Assembly (NCBI GenBank): GCA_965214995.1
Contig: CBDCCT010000002.1
Location: 3,162,001-3,226,000, forward strand
Reading direction: 5' to 3'
Length of the DNA stretch: 64,000 bases
DNA from: CBDCCT01 sp965214995
GTDB taxonomy: Bacteria; Deinococcota; Deinococci; Deinococcales; Trueperaceae
The position numbers were made by a program, and so were the translations under genes. The notes beneath the pieces are model-generated. The model did no database searches. It had not been told where the DNA came from and saw nothing but the letters and a program-made list of their open reading frames with translations. This document shows positions 43,031 through 52,092 of this stretch, in pieces; the first letter of the stretch is position 1; every line of letters starts with the position of its first letter.

Positions 43031-43948
43031 ATGCTCGAGTACCTGGTGCGCCGCCTCTTGTTAAGCGTCTTTGTCCTTCTCGGTTTGACGCTCATCGTGT
43101 TCGTGCTCGTCAACCTCTCGGGCGACCCCGTCCGGCTCCTGTTGCCGCCGGACGCGACCCAGAGCGACGTAGACGCCTACCGCGAGCGCCTCGGTTTTGA
43201 CGACCCGCTGCCGGTGCGTTACGTTCGTTTCCTGGCTCAGGTGGCGCGTCTCGATTTCGGCACCTCCATCCAGCTCCGGGAAGACGCGCTGGGGTTGGTG
43301 CTGTCTCGCCTGCCGGCCACCCTGTCGCTGGCGCTGCTCGCCACCGCTGTGGCGACGCTCATAGGCATCCCCCTGGGCGTGTTGGCCGCGGTGAGGCGCA
43401 ACACCCTGTGGGACAGCCTGATCTCCGGGCTCGCCGTCACCGGACAGTCCACGCCCGTCTTCTGGCTTGGCATCATGGGCATCTTGCTGTTCGCGGTGAC
43501 CTGGCGGCTCCTGCCCGCCTCGGGCACGGGGAGCTGGCGCCACTACGTCTTGCCGACAGGCACCTTGAGCCTCTTTCTGCTCGGCGGCATCGTGCGCGTC
43601 ACGCGCACGAGCCTGCTCGAGGTGCTGAACAAGCCGTACGTGCGTACGGCCACGGCCAAGGGGCAGCGCCGTAGCCGCGTCGTCTTAAAGCACGCCTTCC
43701 GCAACGCCGCCATCCCCATCGTCACCCAGGTGGGGCTTCAGATGCGCTTCGTGATGGGCGGCTCGGTCATCACCGAGACGATTTTCGCCTGGCCCGGTCT
43801 GGGAAGACTCTTGGTGCGCAGCGTGTACGCGCGGGACTATCCGGTCGTCGAGGCGGGCGTTTTCGTCATCGCGGTCTTGCTCATCATCGTCAACACGCTC
43901 GTCGATTTGTCGTACAGCCTCCTTAACCCGCGGGTCGAGCTCACCTAA
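43031..43948 (+). CDS. Peptide ABC transporter permease, DppB family (system 4)
   Basis: Inner-membrane permease, 305 residues. It opens LEYLVRRLLLSVFVLLGLTL, then LSGDPVRLLLPPDAT, an EAA-type loop NKPYVRTATAKGQRRSRVVL near 200-219 and SVITETIFAWPGLGRLL near 246. No Shine-Dalgarno sequence precedes the ATG and TAGAGT ends 5 nt upstream, so translation may be leaderless. It is followed 2 bp later by DppC. The divergent receptor gene at 41464-42951 is the obvious partner; no ATPase is adjacent. Confidence 0.92.
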   Translation: MLEYLVRRLLLSVFVLLGLTLIVFVLVNLSGDPVRLLLPPDATQSDVDAYRERLGFDDPLPVRYVRFLAQVARLDFGTSIQLREDALGLVLSRLPATLSLALLATAVATLIGIPLGVLAAVRRNTLWDSLISGLAVTGQSTPVFWLGIMGILLFAVTWRLLPASGTGSWRHYVLPTGTLSLFLLGGIVRVTRTSLLEVLNKPYVRTATAKGQRRSRVVLKHAFRNAAIPIVTQVGLQMRFVMGGSVITETIFAWPGLGRLLVRSVYARDYPVVEAGVFVIAVLLIIVNTLVDLSYSLLNPRVELT

Positions 43949-43950
43949 AC

Positions 43951-44790
43951 GTGGGGCGCGTTTTCAAGGGGCTTGCGAAGGACAAGCGCGCGCTCCTCGC
44001 GGCGGGGTTTCTGGCGTTCATCGTCCTCGCCGCGCTCGCCGCGCCGCTCTACCCGCACGGGCCGCTCGAGCAAGACCTCTTCGCCACGCTCGAGCCGCCG
44101 CTGTTCGTCTCAAGCGCGGGCCGGCTCCACCTTTTCGGCACCGACCAGCTCGGGCGCGACCTGCTGGCGAGGCTCCTTTACGGCGCGCGCGTCTCGCTCC
44201 TCATCGGCGGCAGCGCCGTCCTCATCGCCGCGCTTCTAGGCACCAGCTTAGGACTCGTGGCGGGCTACTTCGGCGGCGTCGTCGACACCGTCATCACCGG
44301 GCTCACCGAGACGATTCTCGCGCTGCCCTTCATTATCCTGGCAATCGCTATTATCGCGGCGTTGGGCTCGAGCCCCCTCATCGTCGTCCTGACGCTGGGG
44401 CTCACCGCCTGGGTGAGTTTCGCCAAGCTGGTGCGCGGCAAGGTTTTCGAGCTGCGACATGAGGAGTACGTCTTGTCGGCGCTGGCCCTGGGCGGGTCGG
44501 ACGCGCGCGCCATGTTCCGCCACATCCTGCCCAACGTGCTGCCCCTCATTATTGTTGACGGCACCCTGCAGCTAGGCACGCTCATTTTGGCCGAGGCGGG
44601 CTTGAGCTTCTTGGGTCTAGGTATTCAGCCGCCGACGCCGACCTGGGGCGGCATCTTGAGCGAGGGGCAGACGTTCGTGGCGGTTGCCTGGTGGCTGCCC
44701 ACCCTGCCCGGCGTGTTGCTCTTAGTAACCATCTTGAACATCAACTTCCTGGGCGACTTCTTGCGCGACGCGTTGGCTCGAGAGGTGTGA
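43951..44790 (+). CDS. Peptide ABC transporter permease, DppC family (system 4)
   Basis: Second permease, 279 residues, GTG start 2 bp after the DppB stop. Blocks are LFGTDQLGRDLLARLLYGAR near 63-82, the EAA-type loop EEYVLSALALGGSDARAMF near 171-189 and EAGLSFLGLGIQPPTPTWGG near 211-230. Length is normal. It ends the operon, and ATP hydrolysis must be supplied by subunits encoded elsewhere, for example the fused ATPase of system 3. Confidence 0.92.
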   Translation: MGRVFKGLAKDKRALLAAGFLAFIVLAALAAPLYPHGPLEQDLFATLEPPLFVSSAGRLHLFGTDQLGRDLLARLLYGARVSLLIGGSAVLIAALLGTSLGLVAGYFGGVVDTVITGLTETILALPFIILAIAIIAALGSSPLIVVLTLGLTAWVSFAKLVRGKVFELRHEEYVLSALALGGSDARAMFRHILPNVLPLIIVDGTLQLGTLILAEAGLSFLGLGIQPPTPTWGGILSEGQTFVAVAWWLPTLPGVLLLVTILNINFLGDFLRDALAREV

Positions 44791-45126
44791 GCCCGACATG
44801 TTCGCCAAACGGGGGTGACGCCCCGGTGGACGTCCCCGGCCCTCCTCGACGCGCCTCGAGTTCAGCCTGGTAGGGAGAGCGTGGCCCGCGTCATAAGCGG
44901 CCCCTTCTGGCGGTGGGGCGTCCCGCGCCGTTGATCACGCGGCTACTTCGTGAACACGGTAGGGAAAGGGAAACCTCCAATAAGCGCTATGTGAAGTGTA
45001 AGGAAGAGCAAGAGAAGCAAGTTCCGAGCAGAGCGAGAACGCTTGGAAAAGAGCCGCCGAGACTTCCTCTTTTGGAGTCACTTCTCAATTCCACCACCCT
45101 TGGTGGTCGTTTGGTATAACGGCTTT
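44791..45126. other. Intergenic stretch between converging genes
   Basis: About 335 bases without a gene. CGGGG/CCCCG at 44809-44824 and CCACCA-CCCT-TGGTGG at 45091-45106 can form hairpins that might stop transcription from either side; neither is followed by a strong T run. A short GC-rich stretch near 44880-44930 could be a vanished gene end. Confidence 0.3.
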
Positions 45127-45486
45127 TTAGCGTGTTTCTAGCTCGCTGCGAACCTCTTTTACGCCCGACATGTCTCTCACGGTGCGCGCCACTTCGTCTC
45201 TAATCTCTGCACTTTCCACGCTGCCTTGAAGCGTCACCACGCCCTCTTTAACATCTATTCGAGCGTCGTCCACCCTTCCATTTAGGCGCTCCTTAACGGC
45301 GCGCTCCAACCCCGCGTCGTCTCGCTCCACGTCTGGCAGGGCGTCGATCCAACGCTCGCTATAGTTTTCGACGTAGTCGGTTTCGTTCCCGCTGCTCCTG
45401 TCGCGCTGGGTGCCGAAGACGTTGCCGTAGTCGAGGTCGCGGTGACCTGCTTCGGTGTTCGTGTTCTCCTGGTCCTCGTCGGACAT
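45127..45486 (-). CDS. BON-domain protein
   Basis: A 119-residue soluble protein with GGAGGCAGGT before the ATG. The last 65 residues form a single BON domain (LERAVKERLNGRVDDARIDV, EGVVTLQGSVESAEIRDEVA, VKEVRSELE), a small alpha/beta module found in osmotic-shock and membrane-associated proteins. The first half is polar, Asp/Glu/Asn-rich and probably disordered, with a YVENYSERWIDALPDV segment. No signal peptide is present. A stress role by analogy with OsmY-like proteins is plausible but unproven. It stands downstream of and codirectional with the GT39 gene. Confidence 0.75.
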   Translation of the reverse strand: MSDEDQENTNTEAGHRDLDYGNVFGTQRDRSSGNETDYVENYSERWIDALPDVERDDAGLERAVKERLNGRVDDARIDVKEGVVTLQGSVESAEIRDEVARTVRDMSGVKEVRSELETR

Positions 45487-45546
45487 ACCTGCCTCCTCTG
45501 ACTCCTACTATAGGCGAAGCGAGGGTGGGGCGTGAGCGCTCGAGCC

Positions 45547-47007
45547 TTAGTCGTTACTAAGCGACGCCTGCGCGGGCGTGCGGATGTAGAGATCGTCATA
45601 CTCGGGCGAGCGGACGTAGTGGTTGGCGATGCGCGGGTCGTCCATGTTCTCGATCCCAAAATCCGAGATGACTTTGGGCTGGAAGCGTTCGATGGATTCG
45701 TAGATGTTGTAGCGGTAGTCGAGCAGCGACGCCAGCGTTTCTCTGGCCTTGTAGGGCGGCCCCGCCATGTACCAGATGAAGTCGACGTCGTTCCGGAACA
45801 CGTTGAACCTGATGTTGCCGTCGTAGACATAATCGTCTTTGGTGGTAAGGTCCAGAACGTACTGAATCTTGGCGAGCTGTTCTGCGTTCGAAGGCGTGAT
45901 GACGCGGCGCAGCCCTTCATTGACCGGAGCCAAAAAGGTGAAAACCAGCACGAGCGCGGCCAAGGCCCTGTGACGTCCCAGGCCGGTGGTGAGCGCCTTG
46001 GCGGCCAAAATGGCGACGAAGGGAAAGGCGAGCATGTAGTATTGCGGGTTGTGCCTACCCGACAGCAGCGTGAAACCAGCGACCCCAACGACCAAGAAAA
46101 TCATCTCCCACTCGAGCCGCTTTTTACGCAGGAAAAAGAGCGTGGTGATAAAGAGCAAGATGATGAGCCCGTCTTGCCTATAGAGCACGCTAAGGTTGCG
46201 CAAGAGCTTTTCGTATTCCCAGCCGCGCAGAGTGTAATAGAACGAGTTATAGGTAAAGTTCCAAAAAATAAAGGTGTCCAACGTTTTGGTGGCGAACAAG
46301 TAGAGCACGAAGGGCAGCGCGGGGGCGACCGCCGCGGCGGAGAACAAGACCACCTCTTGAAGCTTTAGTTCACGGCTCCATACGCGCGCCAGCATGACGA
46401 GGCCCACGAGCCCCAAAAAGATGACGGCCTTTTGCAGGAACAAGAACGCGACGCCAAAACACACGCCGCTCAGGATGAAAGCCCAGCGCGCGCGGGTGCG
46501 AAAGGCGCGCAGCGCCAAGTAGGTTCCTAAAAAGACGAACAGGCTCTGCGGCGTGTCGGGCCGAATCTCGATAGCCTTGGCGGTAAAGAGCGTGATGAGC
46601 GTTAGAAAAAGCGTGCCCACCACCGCGACGAGGTGCTTGCGGTAGACCTCTAACGCTATCAAATAAGTGACGATGAGCATACCCAAGACGTTAAAGAACA
46701 TAGCTATCCTCGCCGCCATGATCGCGTCCGTCGTGGTTCCAAACAGCGCGTAGAGCGGCACCAACAGGTAGTGCAGCAGGGGGAAGTGGTGCTGGATAAA
46801 GTCTTCGTAGATTCTCTCCCCCTGAAAAAGATACCAGGCGGTGTGCATGGCCTCGAACTCGTCGTGGTCAAAAAACCTGTTGAGCGAGCCCATAAAAAGA
46901 AGCGCTACCGACAAGAGGAGCAGAAGCCACGCGAAAGCGGTGAGCGGAAAGCGACCCTTTGATATTGTGTTCGAGCGGGTTCTCAGAAGCGTGCGTGGGT
47001 TGAGCAT
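45547..47007 (-). CDS. Membrane glycosyltransferase, GT39/ArnT-like
   Basis: A 486-residue protein with about 11 membrane segments, of the dolichyl-phosphate-mannose/ArnT-like family that moves sugars from polyprenyl-phosphate carriers to proteins or lipids outside the cytoplasm. The first extracytoplasmic loop has the conserved acidic pair (RFFDHDEFEAMHTAWYLFQG near 44-63) and QHHFPLLHYLLVPLYALFG. A later polar C-terminal stretch (DYVYDGNIRFNVFRNDVDFI) faces outward. It is divergent from the GT2 gene and likely part of the same surface-glycan cluster. Confidence 0.8.
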   Translation of the reverse strand: MLNPRTLLRTRSNTISKGRFPLTAFAWLLLLLSVALLFMGSLNRFFDHDEFEAMHTAWYLFQGERIYEDFIQHHFPLLHYLLVPLYALFGTTTDAIMAARIAMFFNVLGMLIVTYLIALEVYRKHLVAVVGTLFLTLITLFTAKAIEIRPDTPQSLFVFLGTYLALRAFRTRARWAFILSGVCFGVAFLFLQKAVIFLGLVGLVMLARVWSRELKLQEVVLFSAAAVAPALPFVLYLFATKTLDTFIFWNFTYNSFYYTLRGWEYEKLLRNLSVLYRQDGLIILLFITTLFFLRKKRLEWEMIFLVVGVAGFTLLSGRHNPQYYMLAFPFVAILAAKALTTGLGRHRALAALVLVFTFLAPVNEGLRRVITPSNAEQLAKIQYVLDLTTKDDYVYDGNIRFNVFRNDVDFIWYMAGPPYKARETLASLLDYRYNIYESIERFQPKVISDFGIENMDDPRIANHYVRSPEYDDLYIRTPAQASLSND

Positions 47008-47554
47008 GGGTTACCCTTCTTGCTGGGTTTGGTTTGAAATGGGGAGACGACGCGTGAACATAGTTGCAGCAGGGCCCGCGGCGTTCTTTACACCTTCAGA
47101 GCCCTAAAGTAAATGCTTGGCCCCAAGACCTATAAAGACGGAAGCGGTCATGCTATTACTGATAACCTCGAGCACTCCCTCACCTGCGGCGTGTCCCCCT
47201 CGAGGTGAGCTAAGGGTAGCACGTGAATGATAAGCGTATTCCTCGTCCGTCACATTTTCTGCTCATGTGCGGCGCGGGGTAAATTCTCTTTTTTGAGGCG
47301 GCTCTTTGTGCGCTCAGACAAAAGGGGCCTCGCGCGCGTTCAGGGCCGGAAATGGTAAATCTAACCACGTAAGTTTTTGCACACGGTATACTCGCCAGCG
47401 GCTACTGCGCCCACCTCATCAGCCCCACGCGGGCTTTGCGGTTTTGCAAGGGCGCGGGAGGCTGCTCGAGCGTGCGGTGACGCTCGAGGCGCAGCTCAAG
47501 TCATGCGCGGGGTACAACGGGGGCGAGGTTCGGATAGGGGAGGTTGGAGCACCT
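47008..47554. other. Long intergenic region of the glycan cluster
   Basis: About 545 bases between divergent GT39 and GT2 genes. The GT2 frame is open back to 47306, but that extension is not protein-like. TATACT at 47387-47392 could be a -10 box for the GT2 operon with no good -35 partner. CTCGAG occurs in this non-coding DNA several times. Confidence 0.35.
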
Positions 47555-48439
47555 GTGGGCAGTGAAGTTTCTATAGTTATCCCGGTTTACAACGAAAAAG
47601 GCGCCGTCGAGGAGACCGTCCGCGAGCTTTGCCGGACGATGGAGGGTTCAAGTCACACCTTTGAAATCATCCTGGTGGACGACGGCTCGACGGACGGCTC
47701 GAGCGACATCATCCAGAGCATCTCCTTGCCCAACGTCAAAAAGGTGGCGCACGTGACCAACCGCGGCTACGGCGCGGCGCTCAAGACGGGACTCAAAAAC
47801 GCCCGCTACGACCTCATGGCGATTACCGACGCCGACGGTACCTATCCCAACGAAAGGCTGCCCGAACTCATCGACTTACTCGGCGAGAACGACATGTTGG
47901 TGGGCGCGCGCACGGGGCAAAACGTCAACATCCCCGCCGTCAGGAAGCCCGCCAAACGCGCGCTCAACGAGCTCGCCAACAGCCTGTCGCAGACCAAAAT
48001 CCCCGACCTCAACTCGGGGATGCGGGTGATGCGCAAGGGCGTGGTCAGAAAGTTCATGCACATCCTGCCCGACAGCTTCTCGTTCACCACCACCATCACG
48101 CTCGCCATGCTCTCGGACGGCTACCGCGTCAAGTACGTGCCGATTGACTACTTCCACCGCGCGGGAAGCTCAAAAATCAACCCCATCAAGGACACCATCC
48201 GCTTTACGCAGCTCGTGATTCGCACCGTGATGTACTTCAACCCCCTGAGAGTCTTTGTACCCATCAGCCTGACGCTCTTTCTGCTCGCGCTGATTATGCT
48301 CGTCTACCGCCTCATTAGCGGCGAGGGGCTGCTCGTTCTGAGCATCATCCTCTTCGTCTCGGCCATCCAGGTGCTCACCACGGGGATGCTCGCCGACCTT
48401 ATCGACAAGACTCAAGCCAGATACCGGGAGCCGGAATGA
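47555..48439 (+). CDS. Glycosyltransferase family 2, DPM1/GtrB-like
   Basis: Transfers a sugar from a nucleotide donor to a lipid carrier such as undecaprenyl phosphate. The protein has 294 residues from GTG 47555, with GGAG five bases upstream. The upstream open extension back to 47306 is rejected because it has no family similarity. The GT-A fold is complete: VSIVIPVYNEKGAVEETVRE, VDDGSTDGS near 44-52 and ITDADGTYPNERLPELID near 90-107. Two C-terminal membrane segments (PLRVFVPISLTLFLLALIML and a second) match GtrB-like enzymes. It is coupled by ATGA to the next gene. It probably feeds the GT39 enzyme. Confidence 0.88.
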   Translation: MGSEVSIVIPVYNEKGAVEETVRELCRTMEGSSHTFEIILVDDGSTDGSSDIIQSISLPNVKKVAHVTNRGYGAALKTGLKNARYDLMAITDADGTYPNERLPELIDLLGENDMLVGARTGQNVNIPAVRKPAKRALNELANSLSQTKIPDLNSGMRVMRKGVVRKFMHILPDSFSFTTTITLAMLSDGYRVKYVPIDYFHRAGSSKINPIKDTIRFTQLVIRTVMYFNPLRVFVPISLTLFLLALIMLVYRLISGEGLLVLSIILFVSAIQVLTTGMLADLIDKTQARYREPE

Positions 48440-50223
48440 ACACAAACACGGTTATGAACAAGAGGGTAAAAGACGGCGCGAAGGGGAGCGAGGACGTTTC
48501 TAAAGCGCGCGCGAATCGGGACAACGGCTCGAGCCTGCGGGACGTGTACGCGCAAAAAGCACTCAATCAAATCCCCAGAATCCTGAGCAACCAAGACCGC
48601 ACCCCCAGTTCCCCGACCTACGGCTGCTTGCACCGCGACTACTGGCTGGATAAAACTTCTGACTTCCCCGACGCGGTGCGGCAGTTCGCGGTACACGCGC
48701 TCGCGCTCGTGTACAAGCGTGAGATGCCGGGCAACATCTACTTTCGTCACCCCAAGGTGCGCGACTGGACGGTGGCGGCGCTCGACTTTTGGGCGTCCAT
48801 CCAGCACAGCGACGGCTCGTTCGACGAGTTCTACCCCTATGAGCGCGGCTGGGTCGGCCCCACCGCCTTTACGACCTATACGGTCGTTGAAGCGCTCAAC
48901 CTGCTCGGCGACGAGGTGCCGGAGGGCGTGCGGACGCGGGTCACCGAGGCGGTGCGCAGAGCGGCCCATTTCATCGCGGCGGGCGAGTCCGAAGAGGATC
49001 ACCTGGCGAACCATCACGCGATGGCCTGTCTGGCGGTCTGGAAAGCCTACGAGTTGCTGGGAGACGCGGCGCTCAAAGAGGGTTTTGAAAAGGTGTTTCG
49101 TGACTTTTTGACTTACCAAACTGACGAAGGTTGGTCGGTCGAGTACGACGGTATTGACCCCGGCTACCTCTCAGCGACGGTGTCTTTTTTCGCCAAAATC
49201 TACCAGACAAACCCCGACCCAAGAATTTTAAAAGTCATCCGCGCGTCTATTCATATGTGCGCCCCCTTCGCCTACCCCAACGGCTTTTACGCCGGGAGCA
49301 TGGGCAGCCGCAACACGCTCCACTTCTACTGCCACGGCTTCGAGGTGATGGCCTCTGAAGTTCCTTTGGCGGGCGCGATCGCCGAACACCTCCTTCAGGG
49401 TCTCGCCGACGACAAGCTCGTCCCGCCCGAAATCATCTCCGACCGTTACCTCGTCTACCGGGTGCCCGAATTCTTGCTCGCCTATCTTGACTACACAAAG
49501 CGCCCCGACCCGCTGCCCGAACTCCCGTTTCAGCGCGAGCCCTACACCGAGTTTTTCCCTGGTGCCCGGGTTTATGTCAAGAACGAGCCCGCGTATTACG
49601 CCATCGCCAACCTCGCCAAGGGGGGCGTGCTCAAGGTGTTTGACAAGGCGCAGGAGGGTGAACTCGTCTTTAACGACTGCGGCCTTATCGGGGAGGCGGG
49701 CGGCAAAACCTTTACGAGCCAGTGGATTGACCCGAGCTTTGCGGTGAGGCAGGATGAGGCGGGGCTCGAGGTCTCTGGCCGCTGCCAGTGGGTCCCGTCA
49801 CATAAAGTTTTCAACCTCACCAAAAACCTGGCCTTCCGCGGCGTGCTCCTCTTCACGGGCTGGTCGCCCCGGCTCTCGCACCTGCTCAAGGGGCAAATCC
49901 GCAAAACCCTGATGCTGGGTCAGCGCCCCGCGCCGCTCACCTTTCGCAGGCGGGTACGTTTCGAGGAAGAAACCATCACCATAGAGGACGAGGTGCGTTT
50001 AGAGGGCGACATCAAGGTCGGCGCGCTCGCTGTCGGCGACGAGTTTTTTGTGCGCTACGTGCCGCAGTCGCGCTACTTTCAGAGTCAGGAGCTGGGCGTG
50101 TCGGGCGTCACGCTTGACGACAAACAACTTGCTAAGCTTAACGAGACCCGGCAGTTCGTGCTCGAGCGGACCGTTCGCCTCGGCGAAACCGCGCCTGGCG
50201 AGAGCACGCCTGTGACCTCTTGA
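48436..50223 (+). CDS. Predicted helical-toroid plus beta-sandwich protein, polysaccharide cluster
   Basis: A 595-residue soluble protein overlapping the GT2 stop by 4 bp. Residues about 40-390 are helical with repeated aromatic/His motifs (GCLHRDYWLDKTSDFPDAVR, NHHAMACLAVWKAYELLGD, NTLHFYCHGFEVMASE), as in (alpha/alpha) toroids. Residues 390-580 look like beta-sandwich (FFPGARVYVKNEPAYYAIAN, RRRVRFEEETITIEDEVRLE). This architecture is shared by heparinase II/III-like lyases and some glycan-processing enzymes. I recognise no specific family and no signal peptide. The operon context argues for a role in making or modifying a surface glycan. Confidence 0.55.
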   Translation: MNTNTVMNKRVKDGAKGSEDVSKARANRDNGSSLRDVYAQKALNQIPRILSNQDRTPSSPTYGCLHRDYWLDKTSDFPDAVRQFAVHALALVYKREMPGNIYFRHPKVRDWTVAALDFWASIQHSDGSFDEFYPYERGWVGPTAFTTYTVVEALNLLGDEVPEGVRTRVTEAVRRAAHFIAAGESEEDHLANHHAMACLAVWKAYELLGDAALKEGFEKVFRDFLTYQTDEGWSVEYDGIDPGYLSATVSFFAKIYQTNPDPRILKVIRASIHMCAPFAYPNGFYAGSMGSRNTLHFYCHGFEVMASEVPLAGAIAEHLLQGLADDKLVPPEIISDRYLVYRVPEFLLAYLDYTKRPDPLPELPFQREPYTEFFPGARVYVKNEPAYYAIANLAKGGVLKVFDKAQEGELVFNDCGLIGEAGGKTFTSQWIDPSFAVRQDEAGLEVSGRCQWVPSHKVFNLTKNLAFRGVLLFTGWSPRLSHLLKGQIRKTLMLGQRPAPLTFRRRVRFEEETITIEDEVRLEGDIKVGALAVGDEFFVRYVPQSRYFQSQELGVSGVTLDDKQLAKLNETRQFVLERTVRLGETAPGESTPVTS

Positions 50224-50280
50224 GTTTCGTTAAGTTTGACCCAATCCTATCCGTGTAGCTTACCGGTGTGAGGTCATGGC

Positions 50281-50326
50281 AATGTCACACAAACGCAATG
50301 TCACAGAAACAATGTCACAGAAACGC
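50281..50326 (+). repeat. Three short tandem repeats at a gene start
   Basis: AATGTCACACAAACGC, AATGTCACAGAAAC and AATGTCACAGAAACGC follow one another. They overlap the proposed start of the next gene and encode a Lys/Arg/Thr-rich tail in its frame. Confidence 0.75.
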
Positions 50327-51073
50327 GGAAAACGAGGTATGGCTCTGAACCGAACACTCCAGCCCCGACGAGAAGCGGTGTCGTATCTGTCGTATCTAAA
50401 TTGGTGGTGGCCGCTCGCGCTCTACGCGGCGCTTCTCGCGCTTAGTTTTGGTCTTTGCGCGGGGGCCTACGCGTTTTTTCCCGAGCTCCAGCCCCTCCTC
50501 GTGCTCGAGGACAGCCTGGTCGAAAACCTGAGCATTGCCTTCTACTTGCTCGGCGTCGGCATCTTGGCTTTGGGGCTCGCCCGCCAAGCGTACCGCTTCA
50601 AAGGTATGGCCGCCCTCGCCGCGCTCTGCGTGCTCGGCGCGTTGGAAGAGCTCAGTTACGGTCAGAGGCTTTTTCCCGCCCTCGTCTTTCCGACCCTGCC
50701 CAGCGGCATGACCTTCGACGCGCTCCACGACCTCGCCCGCATCGCGGTCAAAGGGTTTGAACGGCTGGGCGTGCCCTGGTATGGCGGCTTTTTGCTCAGC
50801 GCGCTCGTACCGGCAAGCGTGGCGCTCTGGCTGTTGCGCCACAAGCTGCGCGCTATCCTGCGCGCGCTTTCGACGCCGCGTTCGCCGTGGCTCTACGTCG
50901 CGTTAGCAGCAGGCCTGGCCCTTGTCGCTCTTTTTGTTGACAGCCAGGGTCGCGTGACCCAAAAGTGGGTCTTGTTGGAGGAAGTTCTGGAGATGAACGC
51001 CGCCTTGTCGCTCGCCTTTGCTGCTGGCATCGGAATCTTTTTCGCCCGGCGTGAGCGCCAAACTCATGGCTAA
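50282..51073 (+). CDS. Membrane protein with EExSxGQR motif, glycan-cluster type
   Basis: A 263-residue protein from ATG 50282, or 244 residues if ATG 50339 is used; the extra residues come from the short repeats. About six membrane segments. Between the third and fourth lies ALEELSYGQRLFPA followed by ALHDLARIA, and late in the protein EEVLEMNAAL. The EExSxGQR...LHN pattern recurs in uncharacterised membrane proteins of exopolysaccharide and glycolipid clusters. Function is unknown. It overlaps the following YbhN-like gene by 8 bp. Confidence 0.7.
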   Translation: MSHKRNVTETMSQKRGKRGMALNRTLQPRREAVSYLSYLNWWWPLALYAALLALSFGLCAGAYAFFPELQPLLVLEDSLVENLSIAFYLLGVGILALGLARQAYRFKGMAALAALCVLGALEELSYGQRLFPALVFPTLPSGMTFDALHDLARIAVKGFERLGVPWYGGFLLSALVPASVALWLLRHKLRAILRALSTPRSPWLYVALAAGLALVALFVDSQGRVTQKWVLLEEVLEMNAALSLAFAAGIGIFFARRERQTHG

Positions 51074-52025
51074 CCCGAAGCGCGCCGCCCTGGGATTGGT
51101 GAGCGTGCTCGTGTCGGCGGGGCTTATCGTCTGGCTCGTTACGCGCATCGACGCGGAGAGTACCCTCGAGCACCTCGCCCAGGCCGACTGGCGCTGGCTC
51201 GTGCTGGCGACGCTCCTCACCCTCGCGCTCCCCTTTACCAGCGTGTTCCGTTGGCTGGGCGTGCTCGAGGCGCAGCGCATCGCACTGCCCTTTGCGGTGG
51301 CCTTGCGCGCGGTCATGATGGCAAACGTGCTCAACAGCTTTCTTCCCTCCAAAACGGGCGACATCGCCAAGGCGGCCTACTTGCGCGAGCACGGCGGGCT
51401 CGCCAAGGGCACGGGGACGGTTATTTTGGAGCGTCTTGTAGACTTAGGCGTTCTGGGCGCGCTCGGCCTGCTCGGCCTTCTGGTGAGCGGCACGCTCTGG
51501 GGTCTCGTCGCCGGGGTGACGCTTCTGGGCGGGGTGCTGGCGGTTTTTCTGGTCGTTTTGTTCGTCCCCCTCCACAAGCTGCCCCTGCCCGGTAAGGTGG
51601 CGCGGATTTTTGAGAGTCTGCGCACCGTTTTTGGTTCCTGGACAAGGAACCCCGCCGCCATCGCGCAGACGCTTCTGGGCTCCATCCTCACCTGGTCGCT
51701 GGGCGGCCTGACCGTTTTCGCGCTCGCGCAGGCGTTCGGTACGGGCCTGGGTCTGGGTTTCGCCTACGCGATTTTTCCGCTCGCCATCCTCGCGGGGCTC
51801 GTGCCCGTGACGGTGAGCGGCATCGGCACGCGCGACGCCGCCTTTGTGGCGCTTTTAGGCTCGCAGATGTCGCCCGAGCAGGCGACGCTGGTGGGGATCG
51901 GCTATACGCTTTTTGCCTACTGGCTCTTGTCGCTCCTCTCTTTCCCGGCGGTGGCGTGGCAGGTGATGGCATATTTGCGGCGGGGCGGGGGGCGGCGTGT
52001 GGGGGCGGAGCTAGAAGGAAGATAG
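51066..52025 (+). CDS. YbhN/LPG-synthase-type membrane protein
   Basis: A 319-residue integral membrane protein of the lysylphosphatidylglycerol synthase transmembrane/UPF0104 family, with about eight hydrophobic segments. ATG 51066 overlaps the preceding gene; an in-frame GTG 51051 is an alternative. Landmarks are FRWLGVLEAQRIALPFAVAL near 60, NVLNSFLPSKTGDIAKAAYL near 92-111, ERLVDLGVLGALGLLG near 129 and PVTVSGIGTRDAAFVALLG near 246. Relatives are thought to move or flip lipid-linked substrates. Here it closes a surface-glycan operon, facing the pilin genes across a strong bidirectional terminator. Confidence 0.85.
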   Translation: MANPKRAALGLVSVLVSAGLIVWLVTRIDAESTLEHLAQADWRWLVLATLLTLALPFTSVFRWLGVLEAQRIALPFAVALRAVMMANVLNSFLPSKTGDIAKAAYLREHGGLAKGTGTVILERLVDLGVLGALGLLGLLVSGTLWGLVAGVTLLGGVLAVFLVVLFVPLHKLPLPGKVARIFESLRTVFGSWTRNPAAIAQTLLGSILTWSLGGLTVFALAQAFGTGLGLGFAYAIFPLAILAGLVPVTVSGIGTRDAAFVALLGSQMSPEQATLVGIGYTLFAYWLLSLLSFPAVAWQVMAYLRRGGGRRVGAELEGR

Positions 52026-52044
52026 ACGCGCAGCGTTCACAATA

Positions 52045-52074
52045 AAAACGGTAGGGTGACAGCCCTACCGTTTT
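52045..52074. terminator. Bidirectional intrinsic terminator
   Basis: AAAACGGTAGGG (52045-52056) and CCCTACCGTTTT (52063-52074) form a perfect 12-bp stem with a 6-nt loop. Being A-rich on one arm and T-rich on the other it works in both directions. It lies between convergent genes, the YbhN-like gene and the ComZ-like pilin. Confidence 0.9.
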
Positions 52075-52092
52075 GCACGCCCGTTCCTGAAC

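Noticed and set aside
47306..47554. 83-residue N-terminal extension of the GT2 enzyme
   Set aside because: Not protein-like and without similarity; the GT-A fold begins right after GTG 47555.
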